Source of the DNA: an uncultured Opitutia bacterium
GTDB taxonomy: Bacteria; Verrucomicrobiota; Verrucomicrobiia; Opitutales; Opitutaceae
Assembly: GCA_903925425.1 (NCBI GenBank)
Contig: CAIYFD010000326.1
Span: forward strand, 1-37,772
DNA: 37,772 nt
Reading direction: 5' to 3'
Part shown: one piece after another, positions 6,768 through 15,965 of the stretch
Layout: each line of letters opens with the position of its first letter
Position numbering within the stretch: position 1 is the first letter of the stretch
Translations under genes and position numbers: made by a program
The notes under the pieces: model-generated
Told to the model about the DNA's origin: nothing
What the model saw: only the letters and a program-made list of their open reading frames with translations
Database searches by the model: none

Positions 6768-8162
6768 TCAACCCGTCTGCCCCACCGACCCGCGGGGCAG
6801 TCGCAGCGAAAAAATCGTCCCGCAACCGGGGGCGGGAACGGCTTCCACCCGCCCGCCGTGAGCTTCCACGATCGCCTTTACGAGACTCAGCCCCAGCCCC
6901 ATCCCGGGGGCCGAGCGGCTGCGGTCTGACCGGAACAGCCGTTCCCAGATCCGGGGCAGGTCCTCCGCAGGGATGCCGATGCCGTCGTCCTGCACGCGCA
7001 GGATGATTTCCCGGTCCGCCAGCTCGGCCGAGAGCACGATCAGGCGGCCCTCACCGAGGTATTTCAGAGCGTTGTCCACCAAGTTCGCGAGCGCCCGCCG
7101 CAGCCGCACGCGGTCCCCGAGGAAATCCGCTCCCGCCGCGTCACGGATTTCAATGCGCGCGTGTTTTTCCTCCGCCGCGAATTCATAGAGCTCCGCGACC
7201 TCGGCCAGCAGATCCGCGGCCTTGATCTTCTCGGGCTGCAGCCGGATCGCCCCGGCCTCCGTCTCGGCCACATCCAGCAGCGTATCGAGCGTGGCCTTCA
7301 CCCGGTGGGCCTCCTCCAGGCAGTCCGTCCAAGCCTCGCGGGCGGGACTCGCGCGCTCGGTCTGGCCCAGCCCTGATTCCACCGACGCCTGCAGCCGCGT
7401 AAGCGGCGTCCGGAGGTCGTGCGCCACATGATCCAGCGACTGGCGCAGGCTCTCGACCAACCGTTGCTGCCGCTCGAGCACCGCATTAAACGCCTCGGCC
7501 AGGTCGCGCATTTCGCCGCCGCCGCGCGGCGGGGTCACGCGCGCCGCCCAGTCACCCGTCCGGACGATGTGCCGCATGACGGACACCGTGTTCCGCAACG
7601 GCCGCAGCGCGAGGATGACCAGCAGCGCCCCACCCACGACCCCGGCCAGCAAAAACGGCGCGACGCCGGTGGCAAAGAGCCCGCGATAGGAGGTCTGGAC
7701 ATCCTCCGCGACGCCGGAATAACGCGCGGCGCGCAGGGTGTCGCCCGAGTCCAGCACCTCCCTCGTGGCGATCCAGCCGCCGGTCGCGGTGACCCCGTTG
7801 CGATCGGGCACGGCCTCCTTGAGCGCCGCCCACGGCACCTCGGGGGCATTGTCCGTGGCCCCGCTGAAGACCGGGGTCCGGTCGGCCCCCTCAATCCGCA
7901 CGGCGAGCTGCTCGCCGGTCGTGTTGATCAATTCCCGGAGAAAATCATTCAATCCCGCCTCACCCCTGTCCTCCCAGACGAGGCGGATGTCCTCTTTCCG
8001 GTCCAGCACCAGCGCGGCCTCCTCCCGGACCAGGGCGCGATCCAGCAGCGAGCCGGAGCCGAAATAAATAGCGACGACCACCATTGCAAACAGCCCCGCG
8101 ACCCCGAACGCGAGGCTTAGGCTGAACCTCCAGCTCGGCCGTTCAGTCGCTGCGGAGGACAT
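6768..8162 (-). CDS. Membrane sensor histidine kinase (HAMP, HisKA, HATPase)
   Basis: 464 residues. ATG 8162 is chosen over an in-frame TTG two codons upstream. TM1 is at about 12-33, then a periplasmic sensor domain of about 130 residues, TM2 at about 164-184, a HAMP linker, and HisKA with the phospho-acceptor His248 in DHVAHDLRTPLTRL. The HATPase_c domain has N box LANLVDNALKY, G1 DDGIGIP, F box RLFRSDRS and G2 GMGLGLSL, so it should be active. It overlaps the response regulator gene by 20 nt and is therefore its cognate kinase. The layout is that of QseC/CusS-type kinases. The signal sensed is unknown; the sensor domain has no obvious metal-binding cluster. Confidence 0.93.
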   Translation of the reverse strand: MSSAATERPSWRFSLSLAFGVAGLFAMVVVAIYFGSGSLLDRALVREEAALVLDRKEDIRLVWEDRGEAGLNDFLRELINTTGEQLAVRIEGADRTPVFSGATDNAPEVPWAALKEAVPDRNGVTATGGWIATREVLDSGDTLRAARYSGVAEDVQTSYRGLFATGVAPFLLAGVVGGALLVILALRPLRNTVSVMRHIVRTGDWAARVTPPRGGGEMRDLAEAFNAVLERQQRLVESLRQSLDHVAHDLRTPLTRLQASVESGLGQTERASPAREAWTDCLEEAHRVKATLDTLLDVAETEAGAIRLQPEKIKAADLLAEVAELYEFAAEEKHARIEIRDAAGADFLGDRVRLRRALANLVDNALKYLGEGRLIVLSAELADREIILRVQDDGIGIPAEDLPRIWERLFRSDRSRSAPGMGLGLSLVKAIVEAHGGRVEAVPAPGCGTIFSLRLPRGSVGQTG

Positions 8163-8817
8163 AGCCAAAACCGCGCTCCGTGTGCAGGAGTTTCACCAGC
8201 GGGCTGCGGTCCAGCTTGGCGCGCAGCCGGCAGACCAGCACGTCGACCACATTGGTCTGCGGGTCAAAACCGTAGTCGTAGACATGCTCGAGCACGGCGG
8301 TCTTGGAAACCACCCGCCCGGCGTTGCGCATGAGGTATTCCAGCAGGGCAAACTCCTTGGGCTGCAGGACCAGCGTCTCGCCCGCCCGGGTCACCCGCCG
8401 GGACAGCAGGTCGAGCTCAAGATCCTCGTAGACCAACCGGGTCATCTCGGGCTGGGTGGTGCTGCGGCGCACCAGGGCCTGCACCCGCGCAAGCAGCTCG
8501 ATGAAGGAAAAAGGTTTGGTCAGGTAGTCGTCGCCGCCCCGCCTCAGCCCGGCCACACGATCGTCGACACTGCGGCGGGCACTGAGGACCAGCACCGGGA
8601 GTTTCAACCCGGCCGACCGCAGGCGCCCGATCAGCTCCAGACCGTCGAATCCGGGCAGCATCACATCCACCACCGCGAGGTCGAAGGGCGTCGCGCGGGC
8701 GACAGCCAGCGCATCCGGGCCATTCGCCACGACATCGACGGCGAACCCGGCCTGCTTGAGCCCCTTGGCCACAAACGAGGAGATTTTGACGTCATCATCG
8801 ACCACCAGCACGCGCAT
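8143..8817 (-). CDS. OmpR-family response regulator
   Basis: 224 residues. The receiver domain has the acidic pair in VVDDD, phospho-acceptor Asp51 in VVDVMLPGFDG, and the conserved Lys in YLTKPFS. The C-terminal winged helix is of OmpR/PhoB type, with ELDLLSRRVTRAGETLVLQP, FALLEYLMRN and the recognition region VVDVLVCRLRAKLD. It is the first gene of a two-gene operon with the kinase, which starts before this gene's stop. Its targets are unknown; the nearest non-operon neighbours are the decad-repeat genes at 5200-6644. Confidence 0.95.
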   Translation of the reverse strand: MRVLVVDDDVKISSFVAKGLKQAGFAVDVVANGPDALAVARATPFDLAVVDVMLPGFDGLELIGRLRSAGLKLPVLVLSARRSVDDRVAGLRRGGDDYLTKPFSFIELLARVQALVRRSTTQPEMTRLVYEDLELDLLSRRVTRAGETLVLQPKEFALLEYLMRNAGRVVSKTAVLEHVYDYGFDPQTNVVDVLVCRLRAKLDRSPLVKLLHTERGFGYVLRSD

Positions 8818-9136
8818 GCCGGCAAGCTGGAGCTCCGGCTTCGCTTCGGCGAGTCCGTTCTGGACGAGCGTTCAGCCAGGCCGGGACAAGCTTTGCGCTT
8901 TGTCTCTCGGCAGAGACCCGGGGCGGGAAAAAATGTCGTCGTCCACGATCCCCCCGCACGGGGAATGACGCCGATTCACCCAACGGCGAATCCCATGAAA
9001 ACCTGCGTTCTCGTTCTCGCCTCGCGCTGCCGGTTCTCGCCTCAGGCCATGCACCAACCTACCGCGCCGAAAATATCATGCCGCGGCCTAGGCACGAAAC
9101 GGCGTTTCGTGAGCAGTCGTTCCCATTTCTCCAAAG
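8818..9136. other. Intergenic region without a convincing gene
   Basis: About 320 bp upstream of the response regulator, expected to hold its promoter. It contains a perfect 8-bp inverted repeat, CACGAAAC-GGC-GTTTCGTG (9093-9111), and CGTTCTCGTTCTCGCC (9006-9021), whose reverse complement occurs exactly at 4370-4385 behind trpS. A 51-codon frame from 8995 has no protein-like features and ends inside the terminator, so it is not called. Confidence 0.5.
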
Positions 9137-9168
9137 AAAAACCCCGGTAACCTTTCGGGTACCGGGGC
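9137..9168 (-). terminator. Rho-independent terminator of tRNA-Gly
   Basis: Stem CCCCGGTA (9142-9149) / TACCGGGG (9160-9167) with a 10-nt loop. On the minus strand it ends in five T (complement of 9137-9141). It lies 12 bp beyond the tRNA 3' end. Confidence 0.9.
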
Positions 9169-9179
9169 TTATCTTTAAA

Positions 9180-9255
9180 TGGAGCGGGCGAAGAGACTCG
9201 AACTCTCGACGTCTACCTTGGCAAGGTAGTGCTCTACCAACTGAGCTACGCCCGC
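9180..9255 (-). tRNA. tRNA-Gly (anticodon GCC)
   Basis: 76 nt on the minus strand. Acceptor stem GCGGGCG / CGCCCGC; D arm with AGCTCAGTTGGTAGAGC; anticodon stem-loop CTACC-TTGCCAA-GGTAG giving GCC; T arm with GAGAGTTCGAGTCTCT; discriminator T and an encoded CCA. The fold is complete and the terminator follows closely, so it is a single-gene transcript. Confidence 0.97.
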
Positions 9256-9322
9256 AAAACAGGGTGTTAGAACTAGGTCGGGCGATATTTCCGTCAACTG
9301 CTATTTTAACGAGCCCGACGCC

Positions 9323-11482
9323 CTACTCTTTCAGCACCAGTCGATCGCCGTCTTCGTCCTTGCCGGGCGCAGGGGTGGATCCCGACCGGGAGCGCGGGCG
9401 CTTCTTCCCTCCCTCGCTGTAATAGGCGTAGTTGTTCGTGTAGTAGCCGTAGTCCTCGCCTGCGTTCAGGGGCACCTGGTTGAGAATCAGACCGAGCACC
9501 GGGGCCTTCAGTCCCGTGAGGATTTGCCGGGCGCGCTCGACCATGGCGGCCGGATTGCGGCGGTGCTGGACGAGGAGCAGGGCCCCGTCGACGGCGCTGG
9601 CGAGCACGCTGGCGTCGCTCACGCCGATGATCGGCGGAGAGTCAAAGATCACGCGGTCATACCGGCCATGCAGCTCGGCGATCAGGCTCTTCAGGCGCGG
9701 CCCGTGCACGAGCCCGAGAGTGAAACCCGGCTGTCCGCCACTGGGGATGAAATCGAGGTTCGGCGCGATCCCAGGCTGAATCACGGCCGCAAGGGTTTCG
9801 CGGCCCGCAAGCAGGTCGCCCAGGCCGGGTTGGCGCGGCCGGCCGCAGAGATGGTGCTGGGTGGGACGGCGCAGGTCAGAATCGATCAGCAGTACGCGCT
9901 CGCCGGCTGCGGCCATGGTCAAGGCCAGCCGCTGCAGGGTGGTCGACTTGCCCTCCCCCGGCCCGGCCGAGAAGATCGCAAAGCTCGCGGTCTGGCCCGG
10001 CTTCAGCATCAGGTTCAGGTTGGTGTGCAGGACGCGGTAGGGCTCGGATTCCGCCGGATCGTCACCAAAGGCGCCGCGGGTCACGGCGAGCGGGATGACC
10101 CCCAGGACCGGCAGGCCCATCCGCGCCTCGGCGTCGGCCACGCTGCGGAAGCTGCTGTCGAAATACTCGAGCGAGACGGCCACGCCGACGCCCAGCAGGC
10201 CGCCGAAGAACACGGCAAAAAGGGTGTTAAGCGGCCAGCTCGGCTTGCTCGGCGAGCGGGAGGGTTCCGCGGTGTTGAGGATCTCGATCGTGCGCTTGGG
10301 CTGCTGAAAATCGATCTCCCGCTGGCGGAGCAGCGCCTTGAAAGTCCTGAGCAGATTGCGGTCCTCGTCGAGCTTGAGGGTCGCATCGTTGAACGGGCGC
10401 ATCCGGTCGCTGGCCGAGGCGATCTGGTTGTTGCCGGCGGTATCGAGCTGGCGGGTCAGCGTGGCGACGCCGGCCTCGGCGGTGCGGTAGGCGATGAGGA
10501 GGGACGACTCGTAGCCGTCGAGCAGCGCGCCGAGCTGCTCGGCGATCTTGTTGCGGTTGTCGACGGCGGAGACCAGGTCGCGGTGCGCCTCGCCGAGGCC
10601 GCTGCTGCGCAGGCGGGTCACGCTCTGGTCGGCCAAGAGGTAGGCCTGGCCGAGCTGGAGGATGTTGGCGTCACGGATCAGCTCGGAGTTGACCACGGAA
10701 AGCCGCCGGTCGCGCGGGATCGCCTTGAAGCTCTCGTATTCCGTTTTCCGGCGGTCGGCATCGATCTGCATCGCGATCAGCTGGCCCTTCATCACGCGCA
10801 GCGAATCGACATCGAGGTCGATCGTGCGCGCCGTGAGATCGATGCCCTGGATGTTGAGATCCTTGCGGAGCTTCTCAACCACGTCGCTCTGCTTCGCGAC
10901 CGTCTCCTCCTGGGTCGCGAGCTGCTTCTTCAGCTCCGACACGCCCTCGCGCTGGGCCGAGGTGGCGAAGGCGATGCGGTCCTCGGAATAAACCCGGGCG
11001 ATCTCATTGGCGATGGCGGCGGCGAGGACGCCGTCGCGCGCGTAGACATTGATGTCGATGACCGAGGAACTGCGCTGCGGGTCGATCCGGAGCATCTTGG
11101 CGATCAGGTAGGCGTAGCTCTGGCCGGAGGTGAGCGGCACGGGGCTGCCCAGCGAGGCGCCCAGCTTGGCGTTCAGGCCGAGGCTTTCGATGACCGGAGA
11201 GAGGATCTTCTCCGACTGGAGCGTCTTGAGCTGGTCCTGGAGATAATACGGGTCATAGCCCGCGACGGACTGGGCTTGGAAGAGCTTCACCTCGCCGTCG
11301 GGCTTCTCGACCCGGATCTTCGTGGTGCCGAGGTACCAGTTGGGCAGCAGGGCGGTGACCCCGAGCGTGGTGAGAACCACGACGGCGAAGATCAGCGCGA
11401 TCAGCGCCAGCCGGCGACGGAGCAGGGAAAGAAAATCCGCGAACGAAGCGTTGAGCCGGCTGCTGGCGGGAGCTGAGACCAT
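9323..11482 (-). CDS. Polysaccharide co-polymerase / tyrosine autokinase (Wzc/GumC-CpsD type)
   Basis: 719 residues, the usual size for a fused bacterial tyrosine kinase. The N-terminal Wzz-like part has TM1 at about 25-50 and a long periplasmic coiled-coil region (about 160-400); TM2 follows the Pro-rich PSRSPSKPSWPLNT segment at about 420-440. The cytoplasmic kinase has Walker A GPGEGKST (about 505), Walker A' VLLIDSDLRRP (about 530), Walker B VIFDSPP, and a C-terminal tyrosine cluster (DYGYYTNNYAYY) as autophosphorylation substrate. Such proteins control chain length and export of capsule or exopolysaccharide. It is the last gene of a four-gene minus-strand cluster, 35 bp after the beta-barrel gene. 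No Wza or Wzy is visible here, so the rest of the pathway must lie elsewhere. Confidence 0.94.
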   Translation of the reverse strand: MVSAPASSRLNASFADFLSLLRRRLALIALIFAVVVLTTLGVTALLPNWYLGTTKIRVEKPDGEVKLFQAQSVAGYDPYYLQDQLKTLQSEKILSPVIESLGLNAKLGASLGSPVPLTSGQSYAYLIAKMLRIDPQRSSSVIDINVYARDGVLAAAIANEIARVYSEDRIAFATSAQREGVSELKKQLATQEETVAKQSDVVEKLRKDLNIQGIDLTARTIDLDVDSLRVMKGQLIAMQIDADRRKTEYESFKAIPRDRRLSVVNSELIRDANILQLGQAYLLADQSVTRLRSSGLGEAHRDLVSAVDNRNKIAEQLGALLDGYESSLLIAYRTAEAGVATLTRQLDTAGNNQIASASDRMRPFNDATLKLDEDRNLLRTFKALLRQREIDFQQPKRTIEILNTAEPSRSPSKPSWPLNTLFAVFFGGLLGVGVAVSLEYFDSSFRSVADAEARMGLPVLGVIPLAVTRGAFGDDPAESEPYRVLHTNLNLMLKPGQTASFAIFSAGPGEGKSTTLQRLALTMAAAGERVLLIDSDLRRPTQHHLCGRPRQPGLGDLLAGRETLAAVIQPGIAPNLDFIPSGGQPGFTLGLVHGPRLKSLIAELHGRYDRVIFDSPPIIGVSDASVLASAVDGALLLVQHRRNPAAMVERARQILTGLKAPVLGLILNQVPLNAGEDYGYYTNNYAYYSEGGKKRPRSRSGSTPAPGKDEDGDRLVLKE

Positions 11483-11517
11483 GAAGGGGCGCGGCGCCGG
11501 AAACCCGGCGGTTGCGG

Positions 11518-12693
11518 TCAGAACGTGTAGACCCCGTTCACGCCCCAGCGGCTGCGGTGCATGTCGCGGGAGGTGTCATCCGATGAAACGTTGTCGTGGT
11601 CGTAGGTCAGCGAGGCGGTCCAGTCCTTCTTCCCGTTCCAGGTCAGGGCGGCGCCCGCCCGGACCGTGCGGTCGTCGGCACTGGCGAAGCCGCGGCGCCC
11701 GCGGAGCTTGGAGGGCTCGTAGGTGAACGAGGTCGAGGCGGTGATGGCGGCGGTGACGGCTTGCTGCACGTTCACGAAGTAGCGGTTCACCTCGGTGTCC
11801 GTATAGGTCGTGACGTTCGAGGCCTCCTCCAGCGTGTAGACGAAGCCGGCGCTGACGAAGCTGCCCTTGGCGTAGTCGTACTTTCCGGTCAGTTCGGCAA
11901 ACGGAACCGTGGTGCCGCGCTCGGAGGAGCGGGTCCGGCGTTCGAAGCCGAGGCGACCGGAAGCGGACACCTTCTCGGCGACATCATAATTGGCGCCGCC
12001 CAGGAAATAATTGGACTGCTTGTCCTTCGTCGCGCCGCCGCTGCGGTAGTCGACCGTTTGGTGGCGGTATTCGCCCGAGAGGCTGAGCTCGGGAAGGAAT
12101 TGGAAGCCGGCGGCAAGGCCGTAGAGATTTTCGGCGCGGTCGAGGTTGTCCGCGAGCTTCGCGTTATCGAACTGGTACTTCGCGAGGCGGGTCTTGACGG
12201 TTACCTTGATCTTCGGGCCGGCGTCCGTGGTGAAAATGCCGTTGAGCTCGTTATTGCGCGAGGACTGGTCCGAGTTGACCGGGAGCCCAGCGAGCAGCGA
12301 CTCGGGGTTGTGCTGGATCATGTAGGACTCCGTGACGTCGAGCGTCCTGGTCTTGGTGAACTGGTGGGCCACCCGGCCAAAAAACGCATGGCTGGCCAAG
12401 TCCTCGCTGCCGGGCCGGTCGGTGTAGTGGTCGAGGGACAAACCGTAGGACAGCGAGGCAAACGTCTGGTCGGTGAGGTTGGCGTTGTACGCGAGCTTCG
12501 GGGCGAGGTTGAAGACCAGGCTATCGATCGGGCTGGAGCCGGCGCCGAAAATATTGGTGTCGTAGGTGACGCCGCCCTTCACCGATGCGGTGAAGCTTTT
12601 GCCCTGATCCGCCTCTGGAATCGGCGCGTACACCGCGCGGGCCGTGGACGAAAGGCCGAGGGTGGCCGCCAACAACAAGGTGAGATTCTTCAT
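11518..12693 (-). CDS. Outer-membrane beta-barrel protein, exopolysaccharide-cluster type
   Basis: 391 residues from ATG 12693, which starts a clean signal peptide (MKNLTLLLAATLGLSSTARA); an ATG 45 nt upstream adds charged residues before it. The mature protein alternates polar and hydrophobic residues in strands ending in aromatic residues (SYGLSLDHYTD, YFLGGANYDVAEK, SFVSAGFVYTLEE, SWTASLTYDHDN-like), and ends in aromatic Phe after GVNGVYT, the classical barrel C-terminus. It resembles the putative beta-barrels found beside Wzc in exopolysaccharide loci. A role in glycan export or anchoring is inferred from position only. Confidence 0.85.
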   Translation of the reverse strand: MKNLTLLLAATLGLSSTARAVYAPIPEADQGKSFTASVKGGVTYDTNIFGAGSSPIDSLVFNLAPKLAYNANLTDQTFASLSYGLSLDHYTDRPGSEDLASHAFFGRVAHQFTKTRTLDVTESYMIQHNPESLLAGLPVNSDQSSRNNELNGIFTTDAGPKIKVTVKTRLAKYQFDNAKLADNLDRAENLYGLAAGFQFLPELSLSGEYRHQTVDYRSGGATKDKQSNYFLGGANYDVAEKVSASGRLGFERRTRSSERGTTVPFAELTGKYDYAKGSFVSAGFVYTLEEASNVTTYTDTEVNRYFVNVQQAVTAAITASTSFTYEPSKLRGRRGFASADDRTVRAGAALTWNGKKDWTASLTYDHDNVSSDDTSRDMHRSRWGVNGVYTF

Positions 12694-12751
12694 GGACAAA
12701 AGCTTAGTCGCGCGGACGCGGAAACTAGGCGGCACCATGGGAATAGAGCAA

Positions 12752-14542
12752 CTATTTTCCCCGAGGTACGGGCAGCGCCGGGTCCATCAGGACGTAGAGG
12801 TTTTCCACGACCTTTTGCGGCACGAGCGGGAAATTGGCGGGCATCCGGCCGGTCGCGAGGCCGGCATAAATCTGGCCCCATTCCCCGAAACGGTCTGAGG
12901 CCTCGCCCAACGCGGACGGGCCGGGGCCGCGGATCGCGAGTTCCGAGAAGTAGGGCCGGTCGAGGGTCCGCGGCGTCAGCAGCAGTTCGGCGATGGGCTG
13001 CTCGATGCCGATCGCGATGAAGTCGCGCAGGCGCGAGGGCTGGGCCCAGACACGCTGCCGCCCGTACCAGGCGGCGCCGGCCGGGATGTCGGCCATCACG
13101 CCGTACCGCCCCGTCACGCCCCGCACCTCGAGTTCCTGGCGCATGCCGATCAGGAGGCCCGGAAAATAGGGCGGGTAGCTGAAATGCAGCCGGCGCGGCT
13201 CAAGCGCATCGCGCACCAGCGGCAGGGCCTGCAGGCCAAGCAGGATGCCCGCCGCGAGCCGGGGCCAGGCGGCCATACCGGGGCTCGCCTCGAGCAGCAC
13301 AAAAAAGAACCCGGCCCCAAAGATCATGATCAGCGGCGAGAGCCAGAACACCGGCAGACGTTCACCCTCGCCGGAATTGCAGAACGCGTGGGCCACGACC
13401 AGCGCGCCCAGCGCCGCGGTGAAGGCCCAGCGCAGGCGGTTCGCCGCCGGCGAACGGAACACGTAGATCCAGCCCGCGACGAAGAAGGCCGTGAGGAAGA
13501 GCCCGCCGCCGGCCCAGAGGCGCGACTTCACGTTGTCCTGCACGCTGGTCAGGGCCTTGTTGCCGAGCTTGTTCAGGTCCACCGCCGGCATCTCGGTGCT
13601 GCGGCGCGCGCGGAAGGTCGCCGGCTCGGCGGTCGGATCCCCCGCCTTGAGCGCGAGGTTTTGGGCGGCGAGCGCCACCGGGTTGCCAGTCAGGATCACA
13701 TTGCGCGCCATCCATGGCCCGGAAACGAGCAGGAACCCGGCGGCGATGAGTGCCGTCGCCACGGTGCGGGCGCGGCCCCGGAACCTCCACAGCGCATAGC
13801 CGGCTGCCACCGGCAGGAGCCCGCCCGCCGCGTAATCCGCGAGGAAGAGCAGGCCGGTCAAGAGTCCGAGCCCGAGCAGGGGCCAGGTCGCCGCGGTCTC
13901 GCCGTCACCCGCCCGGTCCTCGGCCGCCAGCCAGAGCCGGAAGGCCCCCAGCGCGAGGATCATCAGCAGGGGCACGCCGTTGACCGCCACGACCTGCTGC
14001 CACGCCGAGATCGAGACCAGCAGCGCCAGCGACGCCAGCCAGCCGACCCGCAGCGAAAAGAGCCGGCGGCCCAGATCGAAGGTGAGCCACGCGGCGATCC
14101 AGAAGAGGACCAGGTTGAGGCCGAGCAAGAAGTAGTCCGCCCCAAAACCGTCGGGCGCGACCGGGATCCCGGTAAACCAGGCCTCGCGCCAGCCGGCCGG
14201 AATGATCGCCAGCGCGCCGGCGATCATCAGCGCATAAAGCGGCGCCTGGTAAAGCTCCGGGTACGGCTGCTTGGCATCGAAGGCCCGGCCTCTGGCTTTC
14301 ATCACTGCCTCGACCTGCGGGTAGTTCACGAGCGTGGTAAAACCCGCGCCGGCGGCGACCTGCCGGCCGAGGTCGGCCTGCAGCAGCGTGACCTCCGTGA
14401 GGGGACCGTGGAACTGCTTCCACGCGACGAGCAGGGAGAGCAGCAGCCCGCCGAGCAGGACGGCCCCGAGCTTGATCCAACGCGCGCCCCCACCCTGTTC
14501 GAGCCAGTGATAAAGTTCCTGCAGCGAACGCGGCCGGTTCAT
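12752..14542 (-). CDS. Polytopic membrane protein, GT-C glycosyltransferase-like
   Basis: 596 residues from ATG 14542, whose ATGA overlaps the stop of the sigma-54 regulator; the frame is open upstream but only as a shadow of that gene. About 11-12 membrane segments are visible, the first at about 28-45. The first large loop carries PYPELYQAPLYALMIAGAL, resembling the P-x-L-Y-P segment of ArnT/PMT-like GT-C enzymes that use polyprenyl-phosphate sugars. The C-terminal 150 residues are soluble. GT-C assignment is by layout and this motif; a definite catalytic Asp/Glu pair was not pinned down. A role in glycan assembly with the downstream barrel and Wzc-like kinase is inferred. Confidence 0.72.
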   Translation of the reverse strand: MNRPRSLQELYHWLEQGGGARWIKLGAVLLGGLLLSLLVAWKQFHGPLTEVTLLQADLGRQVAAGAGFTTLVNYPQVEAVMKARGRAFDAKQPYPELYQAPLYALMIAGALAIIPAGWREAWFTGIPVAPDGFGADYFLLGLNLVLFWIAAWLTFDLGRRLFSLRVGWLASLALLVSISAWQQVVAVNGVPLLMILALGAFRLWLAAEDRAGDGETAATWPLLGLGLLTGLLFLADYAAGGLLPVAAGYALWRFRGRARTVATALIAAGFLLVSGPWMARNVILTGNPVALAAQNLALKAGDPTAEPATFRARRSTEMPAVDLNKLGNKALTSVQDNVKSRLWAGGGLFLTAFFVAGWIYVFRSPAANRLRWAFTAALGALVVAHAFCNSGEGERLPVFWLSPLIMIFGAGFFFVLLEASPGMAAWPRLAAGILLGLQALPLVRDALEPRRLHFSYPPYFPGLLIGMRQELEVRGVTGRYGVMADIPAGAAWYGRQRVWAQPSRLRDFIAIGIEQPIAELLLTPRTLDRPYFSELAIRGPGPSALGEASDRFGEWGQIYAGLATGRMPANFPLVPQKVVENLYVLMDPALPVPRGK

Positions 14543-15915
14543 CGGTCGGTCACGTCGAGCTCGGGCCACTGGGCGATCTTGCGGTGCAGCGTGCGCCGGC
14601 TGATGCCCATCATCGCAGCCGCCTTGGTGCGGTTGCCACGGGCCTTGATCAGCGATTCGCGCACCAGACGCTTCTCGTTCTCCTCGACGGAAAGGGGCCC
14701 GGCCGACCCGGGCGCGGGGGCCGGTGCGCCCGAAGCGGGGCCGGCGGCGCCGCGGAACTTCGGGTCGAGGTCGAACTCGCTGAGGCTCGTGCCCCGGTTC
14801 AGCACCACGGCGTTTTCGCAGAAGTTGCGCAGCTCGCGGATGTTTCCCGGCCACGTGTAGGCCTGCAGCGTGTGCAGGGCGCCGGGCTCGAGGGTCAGCA
14901 CCGGCCGGCCATTTTCCTCGGCGAAATGCTTCAGATAGTGCGCCAGCAGCATGGGCACGTCCTCCGGGCGCTCCCGCAGAGGCGGCATGGTCAGGCGGAC
15001 GACGTTAAGGCGGAAAAAGAGGTCCTCGCGAAACTTCCCCTCGCGCACCAGCTGGTCGAGGGTGCGGTTGGTGGCCGCCACGAGGCGGACGTCGAGCTCG
15101 ATGGGTTTGGAACCGCCCACCCGCTCGATCGCGCGGGTCTCGAGGAAACGCAGCAGCTTCACCTGGGTGGAGGCGGAGATCTCGCCGATCTCATCGAGGA
15201 AGAGCGTGCCGCCGACAGCGGACTCGAAACGCCCGATGCGGCGCTCGGTCGCGCCGGTGAACGAGCCGCGCTCGTGCCCGAAGATCTCGCTCTCCAGCAG
15301 GCTCTCGGAGAGCGCCGCACAATGGACCGCGACGAACGGGCCACGCGCGCGGGTGCTCGCCTGGTGCACAGCCTGCGCGATCAGTTCCTTGCCGGTGCCG
15401 GATTCGCCCTCGATCAGGATCGTGGCGCGCGAGGGCGCGACGAGTTTCACCTGGTCGATCACGGCCTGGAGCTTCGGTGAGTGGCCGATGATGCCCTCGA
15501 AGCTGAATTTTTCGTCGAGCCGCTCGTGCAGCTGCTGCACCTCGGCCTCGAGCGTCCGCGACTTCAGCGCCCGCTGGATGAGCACCTCGAGCCGCTCGAT
15601 GTTCACGGGCTTCGTCAGGAAATCGACCGCGCCACGCTTCATCGCCTCGACGGCGCTCTCGACGTTGCCGTAGGCGGTCATCATCAGCACCGCCGGCTTG
15701 TTTGGCAGTGCCAGGGCCTTGTCGATCACCTTGAGCCCGGATTTGCCCGGCATGCGCAGGTCGGTCAGGATGACGTTAAACTCCTGGGCCTCCATGAGGT
15801 TGAAGGCCTCGTCCGCGCTGCCCGCCACCGACACGTCATAGCTCTCCTGCAGGGCCTGTTGCAGGCCCTCGCGGGTGTGCTTCTCGTCGTCGACGATCAG
15901 AACGCTGGGCACCAT
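14539..15915 (-). CDS. Sigma-54-dependent response regulator (NtrC/PrsR type)
   Basis: 458 residues from ATG 15915 (a GTG four codons upstream is possible). The receiver has Asp52 in LTDLRMPGKSG and Lys102 in FLTKPV. The AAA+ domain has Walker A GESGTGKE (170-177), the sigma-54 contact loop as GSFTGA (217-222; Ser replaces the usual Ala), Walker B GGTLFLDEIGE and the R-finger region. A Pro/Ala/Gly-rich linker leads to a Fis-type HTH (NRTKAAAMMGISRRTLHRKI). It is first in the glycan cluster and coupled by ATGA to the GT-C-like gene. The PAS kinase at 18497 is a plausible partner. Similar regulators head exopolysaccharide/PEP-CTERM loci. Confidence 0.94.
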   Translation of the reverse strand: MVPSVLIVDDEKHTREGLQQALQESYDVSVAGSADEAFNLMEAQEFNVILTDLRMPGKSGLKVIDKALALPNKPAVLMMTAYGNVESAVEAMKRGAVDFLTKPVNIERLEVLIQRALKSRTLEAEVQQLHERLDEKFSFEGIIGHSPKLQAVIDQVKLVAPSRATILIEGESGTGKELIAQAVHQASTRARGPFVAVHCAALSESLLESEIFGHERGSFTGATERRIGRFESAVGGTLFLDEIGEISASTQVKLLRFLETRAIERVGGSKPIELDVRLVAATNRTLDQLVREGKFREDLFFRLNVVRLTMPPLRERPEDVPMLLAHYLKHFAEENGRPVLTLEPGALHTLQAYTWPGNIRELRNFCENAVVLNRGTSLSEFDLDPKFRGAAGPASGAPAPAPGSAGPLSVEENEKRLVRESLIKARGNRTKAAAMMGISRRTLHRKIAQWPELDVTDR

Positions 15916-15965
15916 GGCCCCATTCACACGGCGCGACGCGCGCCGGTCAAGCCCGGTGGACCTTA

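Noticed and set aside
8995-9150. Small 51-codon gene upstream of the tRNA terminator
   Set aside because: Ends inside the terminator stem, has a repeat-derived start (TCGTTCTCG) and no protein-like features.
9524-11476. A 650-codon open frame antisense to the Wzc-like gene
   Set aside because: Same cause; the minus-strand frame has Walker motifs and membrane segments.
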